Below, in pieces: positions 25,955 to 35,519 of a stretch of 64,000 nt of DNA. The notes under the pieces were generated by a model. That model did not search any database and was not told the origin of the DNA. It worked only from the letters and a program-made list of their open reading frames with translations. This DNA is from Methanomicrobiaceae archaeon. GTDB lineage: Archaea; Halobacteriota; Methanomicrobia; Methanomicrobiales; Methanomicrobiaceae. The stretch is from assembly GCA_016926855.1 (NCBI GenBank), contig JAFGNT010000021.1, positions 1-64,000 on the forward strand. The letters are read 5' to 3'. Positions within the stretch are counted from its first letter, which is position 1, and every line of letters starts with the position of its first letter. The position numbers were made by a program, and so were the translations under genes.

Positions 25955-27439
25955 TTAATGCCGGAAATACCGGATCCCGGTAAATATCATCGCCACGTCA
26001 CGCCGGTTCGCGGCTGCAATCACTTCAGCGTCGCGGATGGAGCCGCCCGGCTGGACGAGGGACGTCGCTCCCGCTTCGGCAGCAACTTCAAGAGTGTCCG
26101 GGAACGGGAGGAACGCATCCGAAGCAACGGCGGATCCCTTCAGGGATCCTCGTGCCTTCCGGATGGCGATCTTGGCGGAATCCACGCGGCTCATCTGCCC
26201 GGCACCGATACCTAAGGTTGCCGTTTCGTTTGCAAAGATGATCGTATTGCTTTTCGTGTGCTTGCAGACCTTCCATGCAAGCTGCATCGCCCGCAGTTCC
26301 GTAGCCTCCGGTTCGCGCTCGCTGACAACCTGCCACTGTTCCTGGTAGGGCGGAATCCGCTGGACCAGAGCACCGCCGTCGATGGTCCTGATCGCATCGC
26401 CCCCCGTTGCCGGGGGAAGCTCCAGCACCCGCATGTTCTCTTTGGTTTGCATGGCGGTGCGTGCCGCATCGGAAAACGACGGGGCGACGACGACTTCAAC
26501 AAAGGTCGAGCAGAGTTCCTCCGCTACTGCGATCTCCACGGGGCGGTTCAGCGCTACGACCGATCCGTAGGCAGACACCGGATCAACTTCACGTGCGGCG
26601 ACATATGCGGCATGCGGTGTTTCCCCGAGAGCGACGCCGCAGGGATTATTGTGCTTGACGATGACGGCGGCGGTTTCGTCGAACTCTCTCACGAGTCCGA
26701 CAGCAGCGTGTACATCGAGGTAATTGTTGTAGGACATCTGTTTGCCCTGCAGCGGAACCTGTGCGGCGATGCCCGCCGTGCCGTACACGGCTGCCTGCTG
26801 ATGCGGGTTCTCGCCGTACCGCAGCACACGGCCGTTTCCGAACTGGACCGTCAGGACGTCGGGAAACGGTTTGTCGATACCGTGGAGGTAATTGCTGATC
26901 GCCGCGTCGTATGCGGCTGTTCTCGCGAATGCCTTCCGGGCGAGCAGTAAACGCTCCTCCGCGGTAAAGCCCCCGCGTCCAAGGGCATCCCCGACAACCC
27001 CGTAATCGGCCGGATCCACGACGACTGCCACATCGGAATAGTTCTTCGCGGCTGCCCGGATCATCGCAGGGCCGCCGATATCGATGTATTCGACCAGCTC
27101 TGAGAGGGACAGGCCGCGTGCCGCCATCGATTCGAACGGGTAGAGGTTCGCGACCAGCAGATCAATTCCCTCGATGCCGTGCGCCTGCATGACCGCATCA
27201 TCAATGCCGCGGCGCCCGAGCAGGCCACCGTGAATCTTCGGGTGCAGGGTCTTGACGCGCCCGTCCATCATCTCCGGCGAGCCGGTATATGCGGACACTT
27301 CGGTAAAGTCGATGCCTTCCTCCCGAAGGAGTGTTCCGGTTCCTCCCGAGCTGAGAATCGAAACGCCATGACCCCGGAGGGTCGTTGCCAGACCGGCGAT
27401 TCCCGTCTTATCCCACACAGAGAGGAGTGCCCTTTTCAT
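25955..27439 (-). CDS. purH: Bifunctional AICAR transformylase / IMP cyclohydrolase
   Basis: The 494-residue enzyme catalyses the last two steps of IMP synthesis. The cyclohydrolase half begins MKRALLSVWDKTGIAGLA, with SSGGTGTLL and DGRVKTLHPKIHGGLL. The transformylase half carries LRYGENPHQQAAVYG, VKHNNPCGVALG and the C-terminal DAFLPFPDTLEVAAEAGA. Many methanogens use separate PurP and PurO; a full-length bacterial-type PurH raises the question of its formyl donor. The ATG at 27439 is chosen because homologues start MKRALLS; the longer frame upstream crosses a TATA-like stretch at about 27466-27480. Confidence 0.93.
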   Translation of the reverse strand: MKRALLSVWDKTGIAGLATTLRGHGVSILSSGGTGTLLREEGIDFTEVSAYTGSPEMMDGRVKTLHPKIHGGLLGRRGIDDAVMQAHGIEGIDLLVANLYPFESMAARGLSLSELVEYIDIGGPAMIRAAAKNYSDVAVVVDPADYGVVGDALGRGGFTAEERLLLARKAFARTAAYDAAISNYLHGIDKPFPDVLTVQFGNGRVLRYGENPHQQAAVYGTAGIAAQVPLQGKQMSYNNYLDVHAAVGLVREFDETAAVIVKHNNPCGVALGETPHAAYVAAREVDPVSAYGSVVALNRPVEIAVAEELCSTFVEVVVAPSFSDAARTAMQTKENMRVLELPPATGGDAIRTIDGGALVQRIPPYQEQWQVVSEREPEATELRAMQLAWKVCKHTKSNTIIFANETATLGIGAGQMSRVDSAKIAIRKARGSLKGSAVASDAFLPFPDTLEVAAEAGATSLVQPGGSIRDAEVIAAANRRDVAMIFTGIRYFRH

Positions 27440-27547
27440 AGCCACAAATATGCACGTGGATCTACTATTATATTTGCCACGCCATACACGTATACCCGCA
27501 TTCATCCGGATAACCTCCTCCGGTTCGCCTGAGGGGGGAGTCCGGAC

Positions 27548-28369
27548 ATGCCGCACCGCTCCGGGGAGATGCGGCATGTGCACGAACCACCCGGCACCCG
27601 CGTGACAATCCCCATGTTCCGAAAAATACCCTGCATCCACATCGACGGCACCCGGCAGAAACGGTCAGAATGTGAGGCCGTGGAAGAGATGGTGCTCGCG
27701 CTCTTCGTAAACGGGCGGCATACGGCGACCGCGACGGTGAGTCCCGGCGGGCTTCGCGAGTTCGTCACCGGGTACCTGTTTACCGAGCAGATCATCACCG
27801 GTGCCGGCGAGATCGAATCGATCCGTGAAGATAAGAACCGGATCAGCGTTCTGACGACAAACCCGTTCAAGACCGCCGTCACGAAAAAGACCGTTCTCTC
27901 CGGTTGCGGGGGGAGCACGTCCTCTATTGACACGGGGAAACTGCCCGTAATACCCCCGGGTTTTTCCCTGTCCGCCGCGGCAGTCACCGCTTTTTGTGAA
28001 GAGGCGATCCCTCGCGGGACCGGCCGTGTCCACACGGCGGCACTCGCGGATGCCGGCGGTATCGTCGCCCGGGCAAAGGATATCGGGCGGCACAACGCCC
28101 TTGACCGGGTGATCGGGCACGGAGTCCTGAGCGGGGTTGACTTTACAACGGCCTGTGCCCTCTGTTCGGGACTCATATCGTCAGAAATGGTGCGGAAATG
28201 CCTTGTCGCACGGATCCCCGTGATCGCCTCGCCGGCTGACGCCACCACCCTTGCGGCCGACATCGCCCGCGAAACCGGCATGTGCGTTATCGGGTGTGTT
28301 CGCGGGGATAGGATGACGGTCTACGCGCATCCGGAGCGTCTCAGCGGCTTTATGGCCTCTCCCGAATAA
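27548..28369 (+). CDS. fdhD: Formate dehydrogenase accessory sulfurtransferase FdhD
   Basis: FdhD moves sulfur from a cysteine desulfurase to the molybdenum/tungsten cofactor of formate dehydrogenase. The 273-residue protein has ECEAVEEMVLALFVNG, LREFVTGYLFTEQII, the loop LSGCGGSTSSI, DIGRHNALDRVIGHG and a C-terminal VASPAD-like segment (VIASPADATTLAADIA). The E. coli active loop has two cysteines (CGVCG); here only the first is kept. The ATG at 27548 follows a strong GGGGGGAG site; an internal ATG at 27614 is the alternative. The next gene on the opposite strand contains a cysteine desulfurase domain, a functionally apt neighbour. Confidence 0.9.
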   Translation: MPHRSGEMRHVHEPPGTRVTIPMFRKIPCIHIDGTRQKRSECEAVEEMVLALFVNGRHTATATVSPGGLREFVTGYLFTEQIITGAGEIESIREDKNRISVLTTNPFKTAVTKKTVLSGCGGSTSSIDTGKLPVIPPGFSLSAAAVTAFCEEAIPRGTGRVHTAALADAGGIVARAKDIGRHNALDRVIGHGVLSGVDFTTACALCSGLISSEMVRKCLVARIPVIASPADATTLAADIARETGMCVIGCVRGDRMTVYAHPERLSGFMASPE

Positions 28370-28380
28370 CCGGCGGCCGG

Positions 28381-31002
28381 TCAGATCCCGCGGCAGATCT
28401 CACCGACAGCGGCGATGAGCAGGTCGATCTCTTTGTCCGTGGTATACAGAGCACAACTGGCACGCACCGTGCCGTCGGGTAACGAGAGGTATTCCATGAG
28501 CGGCTGGCAGCAGTGGTACCCCGACCGTACGAGAATGTCCGCATTCTCATCAAGCATCTGCGCGACTTCATGCGGGTGGATGCCGTCGAGTGTAAAGGAT
28601 ACGACACCGATCCGCGATTCGGGTTTTTCAGGAGCATATACGCGGACCCCGTCTATCACCTTCAGTCCGTCGATGAGCCGTGTCGTGAGGCGCTCTTCGT
28701 GCCGACGGACTGCGTCCATGCCGATTCCCTGAAGATAGTCCACCGCAGCGCCGAGCCCGATCCCGCCCGCGATGTTGGGCGTGCCCGCCTCGTACTTCCC
28801 GAAGCCCTCCACCGCAGTATACCCGTCAGCCGTAACGCTTTCGACCATGCCTCCGCCCAGCATTGTGGGTTCGAGCACCGGCTCCCGCATCCAGAGGATG
28901 CCTGTCCCGGTGGGCCCGAGCATCTTATGGCCCGATGCACAGAGGAAGTCACAGCCAAGCTGTGTAACGTCCACCGGCAGATGGGGGAGCGACTGCGCTG
29001 CGTCAACGAGCAGGAGCGCCCCGTGGTCATGGCAGATCCGGGCGATCTCGGACACGGGAGTGATGACCCCGAGAGCGTTTGAGGCATGGGTTACGGCGAC
29101 GAGGCGGACGGATTCCGAAAGGGCTGCTTCCAGCATGGCGAGGTCGGGGGAAAAGTCGTCATGGATTCCGATAACCCGAAGCCCGACACCCTGCCGGGAC
29201 AGCGCCCGCCACGGGAGCAGGTTTGAATGGTGTTCGAGGATCGTGGTAACAACCCGGTCGCCCGCCTTCCACGCGAGACCGCCGGCAACCATGGTGATGG
29301 CCTCGGTGGTGTTCTTTGTAAAGACCGTAACCCCGTTCTCTCCGCCGATGAACTTTCCTACCTTTTCGTGGGCGTGCCAGTAGCGCTGGGAGGCGATCCG
29401 GGTAAACCGGTGGACGCCCCGGCCGACATTGGAACGGTAGCGGTGCTCAAACTCGACATACGCCTGTACGACCTGTTCGGGTGAGAAACTCGTCGCAGCA
29501 TTGTCGAGATAGATCACGTCACCAAGGATGGGGAAGTCCTTTCGCACACTGTCCACAGCGAATGCCCCTGTTTCCTCAGTGTCCCGTGACGGAACCGGTT
29601 CCGGTACACTCGGGGAAACGGTCTCCCGTTTCAGAACCGGCTCAGCACGGAGTGTAAAGTCCTCGTTCACGAAAATCCCCTTATCCCTGCACAATTCGCG
29701 CATTTTCGGCGGAAGCGCCCGCCATCTCCAGAGGCCCCACGCACAGTATGCGTCGGGGAGTCCCTTTTTCGCGGCCCACCGCTCCAGAAACTCGTCCCAG
29801 CGGCGTGCAAATTCCGGGTGAAAGATCCTGATCTCCTCGTATTCGCTTTCGAGCACCGCGGGGCAGAGGTAGCACCCGATTCGTTCAAGCCCCCTATCAT
29901 AGAGCGGGTTAACCGGAAGGCCCTGCCACCAGATATAGAGGAATACCTCGAGCGCCCGCCAGTTCCGGATCGGAGATATGTTCAGCTGAAGCGGGTTTGC
30001 CGGATTCTGGCTTGTTTCCTCAAGATCCGCACGGTTCCACGATTCGTACCAGCGGTTGCCCTGAATGGTGACGCACGGGCCGATTTCGTTGAGGTAGATT
30101 TTGAGCGGGTGGAGCTTTAAGAGCTTGCAGCACCACCGGTTGTCTTTCCCGGGCGGACCGGCCTTCTCCGCGGCCTGCCAGAAATCGCCTGCCTTCCGGA
30201 TGATGTCGACTCCCTGCGACTCCACAAAATCCACCGTTTCGGGAAATTCGATTCCGGTGTCGATAAAAAATGCCCCGGTCACTCCTGCTTTCCGGGCGAG
30301 GTGAAGGACGACGGTGCTGTCCTTCCCGCCGGAGAACGAGACGTTCGCGACCGGCCGGTCGTTCATGTGTTTTTTGATTGTGCGGATGGCGTTTCGCTCG
30401 AGATTTTTCAGGTGATAGCGGTTCCGCTCTATCGCCACATCCCAGCCGGGGTCCGGGCGCGTCAGGGGTTCGACCTGCACTACCTCCTTCACCCTGACAT
30501 GCCCGTCCCTGACAATACCTGTCCCGAAACGGTTTTTATAGCGGACGATGACCGTTCCGTCAGGCACCGGGGTGTCAAGCCGTAAGCGTTTCCCGCCGAT
30601 ACGCCGCCGCTCCCCCGAGGTGCCGAGATCAACGATGCCCCGCGTCGCATGGGCGATGATGTACGGCAGCGCCCCGGCTGCGACATCGAAGTGAAACATC
30701 CGCCCGACAGGATCAAAAGAAAGCAACCCGAACCTCTCGCCGTGCATAATCACAAGATCGGTGCGGTCAAGGCCGCCGGTTTTGTTCAGGAGTATGATCT
30801 GCGGCAGCGGGATATCACCGAACTGGTCGTGAATAAGCCTCCGGATGAGCTCCCTGTCCGCAGCCGGTGCCGGCCGCACATCATAGGGCTGGAGGAGCGG
30901 GATCTCTCTGCTCTCCGATCCGCAGGCACAACTCCGCCCGATGAGGGGGACGTTGCACGTATCGCACCAGTAGAGTATCTTTTTGACCGCCGGTTCGCGC
31001 AT
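28381..31002 (-). CDS. PAPS reductase-like / cysteine desulfurase (SufS-type) fusion
   Basis: From the ATG at 31002 the product is 873 residues. A zinc-ribbon start (WCDTCNVPLIGRSCACG) is followed by a PUA-like region (ending GHVRVKEVVQVEP) and a PAPS-reductase-type PP-loop, VSFSGGKDSTVVLHLARKAG near residue 225, with DTGIEFPETVDF, a CC pair near 291 and CYLC near 378. Residues about 484-873 are a class V aminotransferase of SufS type: YLDNAATSF, PLP lysine in CASGHKMLGPTGTG (about 693) and the persulfide cysteine in RSGYHCCQPLM (about 831). It could generate and use persulfide sulfur in one chain (inference). The frame opens further upstream, but a TATA box at about 31138-31148 lies within that part, so a later start is favoured. 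Confidence 0.85.
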   Translation of the reverse strand: MREPAVKKILYWCDTCNVPLIGRSCACGSESREIPLLQPYDVRPAPAADRELIRRLIHDQFGDIPLPQIILLNKTGGLDRTDLVIMHGERFGLLSFDPVGRMFHFDVAAGALPYIIAHATRGIVDLGTSGERRRIGGKRLRLDTPVPDGTVIVRYKNRFGTGIVRDGHVRVKEVVQVEPLTRPDPGWDVAIERNRYHLKNLERNAIRTIKKHMNDRPVANVSFSGGKDSTVVLHLARKAGVTGAFFIDTGIEFPETVDFVESQGVDIIRKAGDFWQAAEKAGPPGKDNRWCCKLLKLHPLKIYLNEIGPCVTIQGNRWYESWNRADLEETSQNPANPLQLNISPIRNWRALEVFLYIWWQGLPVNPLYDRGLERIGCYLCPAVLESEYEEIRIFHPEFARRWDEFLERWAAKKGLPDAYCAWGLWRWRALPPKMRELCRDKGIFVNEDFTLRAEPVLKRETVSPSVPEPVPSRDTEETGAFAVDSVRKDFPILGDVIYLDNAATSFSPEQVVQAYVEFEHRYRSNVGRGVHRFTRIASQRYWHAHEKVGKFIGGENGVTVFTKNTTEAITMVAGGLAWKAGDRVVTTILEHHSNLLPWRALSRQGVGLRVIGIHDDFSPDLAMLEAALSESVRLVAVTHASNALGVITPVSEIARICHDHGALLLVDAAQSLPHLPVDVTQLGCDFLCASGHKMLGPTGTGILWMREPVLEPTMLGGGMVESVTADGYTAVEGFGKYEAGTPNIAGGIGLGAAVDYLQGIGMDAVRRHEERLTTRLIDGLKVIDGVRVYAPEKPESRIGVVSFTLDGIHPHEVAQMLDENADILVRSGYHCCQPLMEYLSLPDGTVRASCALYTTDKEIDLLIAAVGEICRGI

Positions 31003-31137
31003 TTCAGTAAAATAGTATACCCCTTCAGGCAATAAGAGAACCCGTTCGTGAGACACCGTACCACTCTGTGGTCCCGGAAGCGGGGGGGCGTCTTCGTGAC
31101 GGAGAAGCGCACATTCCCGGGATGCGGCTCTTTCGTG

Positions 31138-31148
31138 TGATATAAAAA
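31138..31148 (-). promoter_or_regulatory. TATA box for the PAPS reductase-desulfurase gene
   Basis: TTTTTATATCA on the minus strand predicts a transcript start near 31115-31120, leaving a leader of about 115 bases before the ATG at 31002. The 31003-31345 gap holds this site, the grpE promoter and no further gene that I can support. Confidence 0.4.
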
Positions 31149-31276
31149 TGCGCATATATGGCTGCATGAAGTCATCGGAAAGCGTTTTTTCAATAAAAAT
31201 GGAATTAAACCAAATATTGCGGCTATAATCTGAATTTAAACCCAAATCGGGTTTTGTTTATACTGTACTTTGATAA

Positions 31277-31286
31277 ATTATATATA
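31277..31286 (+). promoter_or_regulatory. TATA box of the grpE-dnaK-dnaJ operon
   Basis: AATTATATAT lies about 60 bases before the grpE ATG, implying a short leader of about 35 bases. No bacterial CIRCE-type inverted repeat is visible. Confidence 0.5.
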
Positions 31287-31345
31287 GAACTACATTCCAT
31301 AAAATATAGAGGCCCGAGAAGAGGTATCTCTCCGGGGTGAATCCT

Positions 31346-31885
31346 ATGGAGGAAGAAACGGAGCAGAAAAATCATGCACAAACGGCCGCTTCCGGAGAGA
31401 AAGTATCCGACGAAGTGCCGGCGGAGGAAGAGACCGTATCAGAACTCGACGAGCTCCGGCAGTCGTATGATGACCTGAACGATCGGTATCTGCGTCTCGC
31501 GGCGGATTTCGAAAATTTCAAAAAACGTAATGCCCGCGATACGGAAAACAGAATATCCTATGCAATTGAGCAGTTTGCTGTGGAGATTCTGGAGATTGTT
31601 GACAATCTTGAACGCGCGCTCGCCTCAGACGACGCACGGCTCCGTGAAGGCCTCGAACAGATTCACAAATTCATGGTTTCAACACTGCAGAAACGAGGTA
31701 TTGAACCCATCGAGTGTATTGACAAGCCATTCGATCCTGCATCGCATGAGGCTATCGCCTATGTGCCAAGCGACGTCGATGAGGGCATTGTTATCGATGA
31801 CATTTTTCGCGGGTACAGGATGAATGATAAAGTGATCAGATGTGCAAAAGTTGCTGTTTCACAAGGCAAGAATAAGGAGGAATAA
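31346..31885 (+). CDS. grpE: Nucleotide exchange factor GrpE
   Basis: The 179-residue protein has an acidic N-terminus, a long coiled coil (LRQSYDDLNDRYLRLAADFE then FKKRNARDTENRI) and the beta-domain with FDPASHEAIAYVPS, all typical of GrpE. It releases ADP from DnaK. The ATG at 31346 follows GGGGTGA by five bases; the GTG at 31337 overlaps that site. It is the first gene of a grpE-dnaK-dnaJ operon, a chaperone set archaea are thought to have acquired from bacteria. Confidence 0.93.
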   Translation: MEEETEQKNHAQTAASGEKVSDEVPAEEETVSELDELRQSYDDLNDRYLRLAADFENFKKRNARDTENRISYAIEQFAVEILEIVDNLERALASDDARLREGLEQIHKFMVSTLQKRGIEPIECIDKPFDPASHEAIAYVPSDVDEGIVIDDIFRGYRMNDKVIRCAKVAVSQGKNKEE

Positions 31886-31888
31886 ATA

Positions 31889-33718
31889 ATGGCATCAGAG
31901 AAAGTGCTCGGAATTGACTTAGGAACGACGAACTCGTGTATGGCGATCATGGAAGGCGGCCGGGCCGTCGTCATCGCAAACGGAGAAGGTGGCAGAACGA
32001 CCCCCTCCGTCGTTGCATTCTCGAAGGACGGAGAACGCCTTGTCGGCAGTGTGGCACGGCGGCAGGCCATAACAAACCCGACCCGTACAATCAGCTCGAT
32101 AAAACGGGATATGGGGACGAGCAAAAAAGTCACCATCGACGATAAATCCTATACTCCGCAGGAAATATCCGCGATGATCCTGCAGAAGATGAAACTGGAC
32201 GCTGAGAAATATCTCGGCGAGAAGATCACGAAGGCGGTTATCACTGTCCCGGCCTACTTCAACGACGCCCAGCGGCAGGCTACAAAAGAGGCGGGACAGA
32301 TCGCCGGTCTCGAAGTGCTGCGGATTATCAACGAGCCGACCGCGAGTGCCCTTGCCTACGGGATTAACAAGGAGGAGGACGCGACCGTTCTTGTCTACGA
32401 TCTTGGTGGAGGGACCTTTGATGTCTCTATCCTCACGCTTGGTGACGGGGTGTTCGAAGTACAGGCGACGGCCGGCGACAACCACCTCGGCGGCGACGAC
32501 TTCGATAAGCGTGTCACCGACTGGATGGTTGATGAATTCAAAAAGAAGGAAGGCATCGATCTGCGAAAGGATCTGATCGCGATGCAGCGTCTCAAGGACG
32601 CGGCGGAAAGCGCCAAGATGGAGCTATCAACCCTCCAGAAAACGTCGATAAACCTTCCGTATATCACGACCGACTCGAACGGCCCGAAGTTCCTTGACAT
32701 CGATCTGACACGGGCAAAATTCGAGCAGCTCATCGAAGACCTCGTTGACAGGACAATCGGCCCGGTCAAGCAGGCGATGTCGGACGCGAAGGTCTCACAT
32801 GCCGATATCGATCACGTACTGCTGGTGGGCGGTTCCATCCGGGTTCCGCTGGTCCAGGAGAAGGTGAAGGCAATCCTCAAAAAGGACCCCGACCAGGGGA
32901 TCAACCCCGATGAGTGCGTCGCCATCGGCGCGGCAATCCAGGCAGGTGTCCTCACCGGCGAGACGAAAGATGTGGTGCTTCTCGATGTCACCCCGCTCAC
33001 CCTCAGCATCGAGACGCTGGGAGGCATCGCAACGAAACTCATCGAACGGAATACGACCATCCCGACACGAAAGAGCCAGATCTTTTCCACGGCTGCCGAC
33101 AACCAGACCAGTGTGGAGATCCATGTCGTCCAGGGGGAACGTGCCCTTGCAAAGGACAATTTCACCCTCGGAAAGTTCCAGCTTCCCGGCATCCCCCCCG
33201 CACCACGCGGTATCCCGCAGATTGAGGTGACGTTTGATATTGACAGGAACGGAATCATCCAGGTCTCGGCAAAGGATAACGGGACAGGGAACGAGCAGGC
33301 GATTACGATCAAGGGTGACCGGCGGCTTTCCGATGATGATATCAACGATATGGTCACCAAGGCCAAGCAGTTCGAAGAGGAGGACCGGAAGAACCGGGAA
33401 GAGATCGAACTCAGGAACAACGCCGATACTGCGATCTTCACCGCGGAGAAGCTCCTCAAGGATAACCGGGACAAGATTGACGCCGCTGATATCGAGACTA
33501 TCGAAAAAGGCGTAACCTCGGTGAAAAAGGCCCTTGAGGACGACGATTCGGAAACGATCCGGAAAGAGATGGAAAGCCTTACCGAGGCGGTCTTCGCTGC
33601 CACCACGAAGATATACCAGCAGGCGCAGGCCGCGGAGCAGGCGCACGCACCCGGACAGGAAAGCACGGCGACGGACGACACCGTCGTAGACGCCGACTAC
33701 GAAGTTAAAGATGAGTGA
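31889..33718 (+). CDS. dnaK: Hsp70 chaperone DnaK
   Basis: The 609-residue chaperone has the ATPase signatures [14 protein letters not shown] at the N-terminus, [14 protein letters not shown] near residue 170 and [17 protein letters not shown] near 310, then the substrate domain ([14 protein letters not shown]) and a flexible end rich in Ala, Glu and Asp ([11 protein letters not shown]). A textbook AAGGAGGA site lies before the ATG, three bases after the grpE stop. The 3' end overlaps dnaJ by eight bases. It binds unfolded proteins with DnaJ and GrpE. Confidence 0.97.
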   Translation: MASEKVLGIDLGTTNSCMAIMEGGRAVVIANGEGGRTTPSVVAFSKDGERLVGSVARRQAITNPTRTISSIKRDMGTSKKVTIDDKSYTPQEISAMILQKMKLDAEKYLGEKITKAVITVPAYFNDAQRQATKEAGQIAGLEVLRIINEPTASALAYGINKEEDATVLVYDLGGGTFDVSILTLGDGVFEVQATAGDNHLGGDDFDKRVTDWMVDEFKKKEGIDLRKDLIAMQRLKDAAESAKMELSTLQKTSINLPYITTDSNGPKFLDIDLTRAKFEQLIEDLVDRTIGPVKQAMSDAKVSHADIDHVLLVGGSIRVPLVQEKVKAILKKDPDQGINPDECVAIGAAIQAGVLTGETKDVVLLDVTPLTLSIETLGGIATKLIERNTTIPTRKSQIFSTAADNQTSVEIHVVQGERALAKDNFTLGKFQLPGIPPAPRGIPQIEVTFDIDRNGIIQVSAKDNGTGNEQAITIKGDRRLSDDDINDMVTKAKQFEEEDRKNREEIELRNNADTAIFTAEKLLKDNRDKIDAADIETIEKGVTSVKKALEDDDSETIRKEMESLTEAVFAATTKIYQQAQAAEQAHAPGQESTATDDTVVDADYEVKDE

Positions 33719-34865
33719 GAGTGACGGGATGGGTGCGAAATCCTACTACGATATCCTCAACGTTCCGAAAAATGCGAACGAAAAGGAGATTAAGAAAGCC
33801 TACCGCACCCTGACGAAGAAATATCATCCTGATGTCTGCAGCGAGGAAGGGTGCGAGGATAAGTGCAAGGAGATCAACGAGGCCTACGATGTGCTCTCCG
33901 ATCCCCAGAAACGCGCCCAGTACGACCGGCTCGGGCACGACACGTTCACGAACGCCTCAAAGGGATCCTATTCCGGGGGCGGAGGATTCGGAGGCGGCGG
34001 GTTCAATGCCGATTTCTCCGGATTCGGTGACATATTTGATAGTTTTTTCGGCGGCAGCCGGCAGCGTGGCCCCCAGCGGGGCGCAGATCTGCTCATGCGT
34101 GTAAATATCACGCTTCAGGATGCCGTTTTCGGAACCGAACGTAATATCGAGGTGCTTCATACCGAACCCTGCTCCACCTGCGACGGTACCGGCAGCACAA
34201 CCCGCAAGACGCGTACCTGCCAGCGATGCGGCGGTTCCGGCCAGGAACGCCGGATGAGCCAGACCCCGTTCGGTCAGTTCGTGCGCATGTCTACCTGTGG
34301 CGAGTGCGGGGGCAGGGGAAAAGTGCCGGAGGAGCGGTGTGACACCTGCAAAGGAACCGGAACAAGCCAGGTCCGGAGAACCGTGAGCGTGAATATTCCG
34401 GCCGGCATCGATACCGGCATGCGGCTCCGCATGGAGGGGTACGGCGAGGCGGGCGAACCGGGTGCCCCGAGCGGTGACCTGTTCATTGAAGTCCATGTCT
34501 CGCCCCACGAACGCTTCACACGGATTGGCGATAATCTCGAAACGGCGGTCACTATCTCTCCCGCCCAGGCGGTCCTCGGTTCTCACGTCGAGATTTTGAC
34601 AATTGACGGGCGGCACGTGGAGCTGAAGATCCCCGCCGGCGTTCAGCAGAATACAGCGCTTAAAATTGCCGGCGAAGGAGTCAGGCGCCGCGGGCGGCCG
34701 GGTGATCTGCTGGTCCGGGTCCGCGTTACCATTCCCAAAAAGCTCTCCGAAGAGCAGCGCAAACTGTATGAAGCGCTCCTCGCTTCGGAGGGCCATACGG
34801 TTCCCCCCCACAGCAAAGGGTTTTTCCAGGACGTTGTTGACCGGGTCAAGGAATCGGTTTCATAA
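33711..34865 (+). CDS. dnaJ: Hsp40 co-chaperone DnaJ
   Basis: The 384-residue protein has a J domain ([20 protein letters not shown], with HPD in KKYHPDVC), a Gly/Phe-rich linker ([18 protein letters not shown]), four zinc-binding CxxCxGxG repeats ([32 protein letters not shown]) and the C-terminal peptide-binding domains: a type I DnaJ. The first ATG overlaps dnaK; an in-frame ATG at 33729 ([10 protein letters not shown]) is an alternative start. The stop overlaps the convergent ArcS-core gene by six bases. Confidence 0.96.
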   Translation: MSESDGMGAKSYYDILNVPKNANEKEIKKAYRTLTKKYHPDVCSEEGCEDKCKEINEAYDVLSDPQKRAQYDRLGHDTFTNASKGSYSGGGGFGGGGFNADFSGFGDIFDSFFGGSRQRGPQRGADLLMRVNITLQDAVFGTERNIEVLHTEPCSTCDGTGSTTRKTRTCQRCGGSGQERRMSQTPFGQFVRMSTCGECGGRGKVPEERCDTCKGTGTSQVRRTVSVNIPAGIDTGMRLRMEGYGEAGEPGAPSGDLFIEVHVSPHERFTRIGDNLETAVTISPAQAVLGSHVEILTIDGRHVELKIPAGVQQNTALKIAGEGVRRRGRPGDLLVRVRVTIPKKLSEEQRKLYEALLASEGHTVPPHSKGFFQDVVDRVKESVS

Positions 34866-35480
34866 TTTTTCATTTTTCGAGGGGGCACGTGCGGCCAGAG
34901 CTTCACCGAATTCCAGAAGGTATGCCTCCATATGAAGGCTCCCGTCGGTAAACGTCAGATTGCGCCGCTGATGCCTGCGAATACAGTCATCAGTGGGAAG
35001 GATCTGTACCGGGATACCGCTCTCCTCCGAAGCGCGGATCATCGCTTTCCTGAATCCACCGAGGCAATATGCAATCCTGTGGTGATATGTTTCGCGGGTC
35101 TTTCTGAGATACCCGACAAGCCGCGGCGTCTCGATACGATAAAAATCGCGTTTAATCCGTTCGTCCGTACATTTCCCAAGCATGTACCGGTAATGGGTAA
35201 ACGGAAACATCTTCTCCAGCTCACGGGGGACGACACCGCATGTGCCGAAGACGACACGGTGCGCCGCACCGGGCGGCAGCCGGGATTCGATCACCGAATC
35301 GAATATCCTGTGGCTGGGGCTCGTGCTGAAGGGTTTTTTCATCGAACACGGGAGGAAAATGCAGATTTCATGCTCAGGTACGCGATAGTCGGTGATGATG
35401 AAACGGCAGGCATCTTCGAACGCCGGGTGGTAAAATGAGGGCATGGTCAGAATGCCGCTCCGGCCGTGTATGGGATTCAT
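34860..35480 (-). CDS. Standalone ArcS-core (DUF5591) protein
   Basis: The 206-residue protein contains the core signature of archaeosine synthase, FLPCSMKKPFSTSPSH (PC-x3-KP-x5-SH), followed by GVVPRELEKMFPFTHY, which parallels [16 protein letters not shown] in the ArcS at 8104-9750. It lacks both the TGT-like domain and the PUA domain, so it is a minimal paralogue of the catalytic core. A TATA-like stretch at 35509-35516 places the transcript start near 35485, supporting the ATG at 35480. The divergent neighbour is a tRNA G10 methyltransferase, pointing to RNA modification. Its substrate is unknown. Confidence 0.8.
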   Translation of the reverse strand: MNPIHGRSGILTMPSFYHPAFEDACRFIITDYRVPEHEICIFLPCSMKKPFSTSPSHRIFDSVIESRLPPGAAHRVVFGTCGVVPRELEKMFPFTHYRYMLGKCTDERIKRDFYRIETPRLVGYLRKTRETYHHRIAYCLGGFRKAMIRASEESGIPVQILPTDDCIRRHQRRNLTFTDGSLHMEAYLLEFGEALAARAPSKNEKL

Positions 35481-35519
35481 GGCGCACCTATTTCAGCAAT
35501 CCTGTTCAATATATATGCG

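Noticed and set aside
31246-31345. CIRCE-type heat-shock operator before grpE
   Set aside because: No TTAGCACTC-type inverted repeat is present; only archaeal TATA elements.
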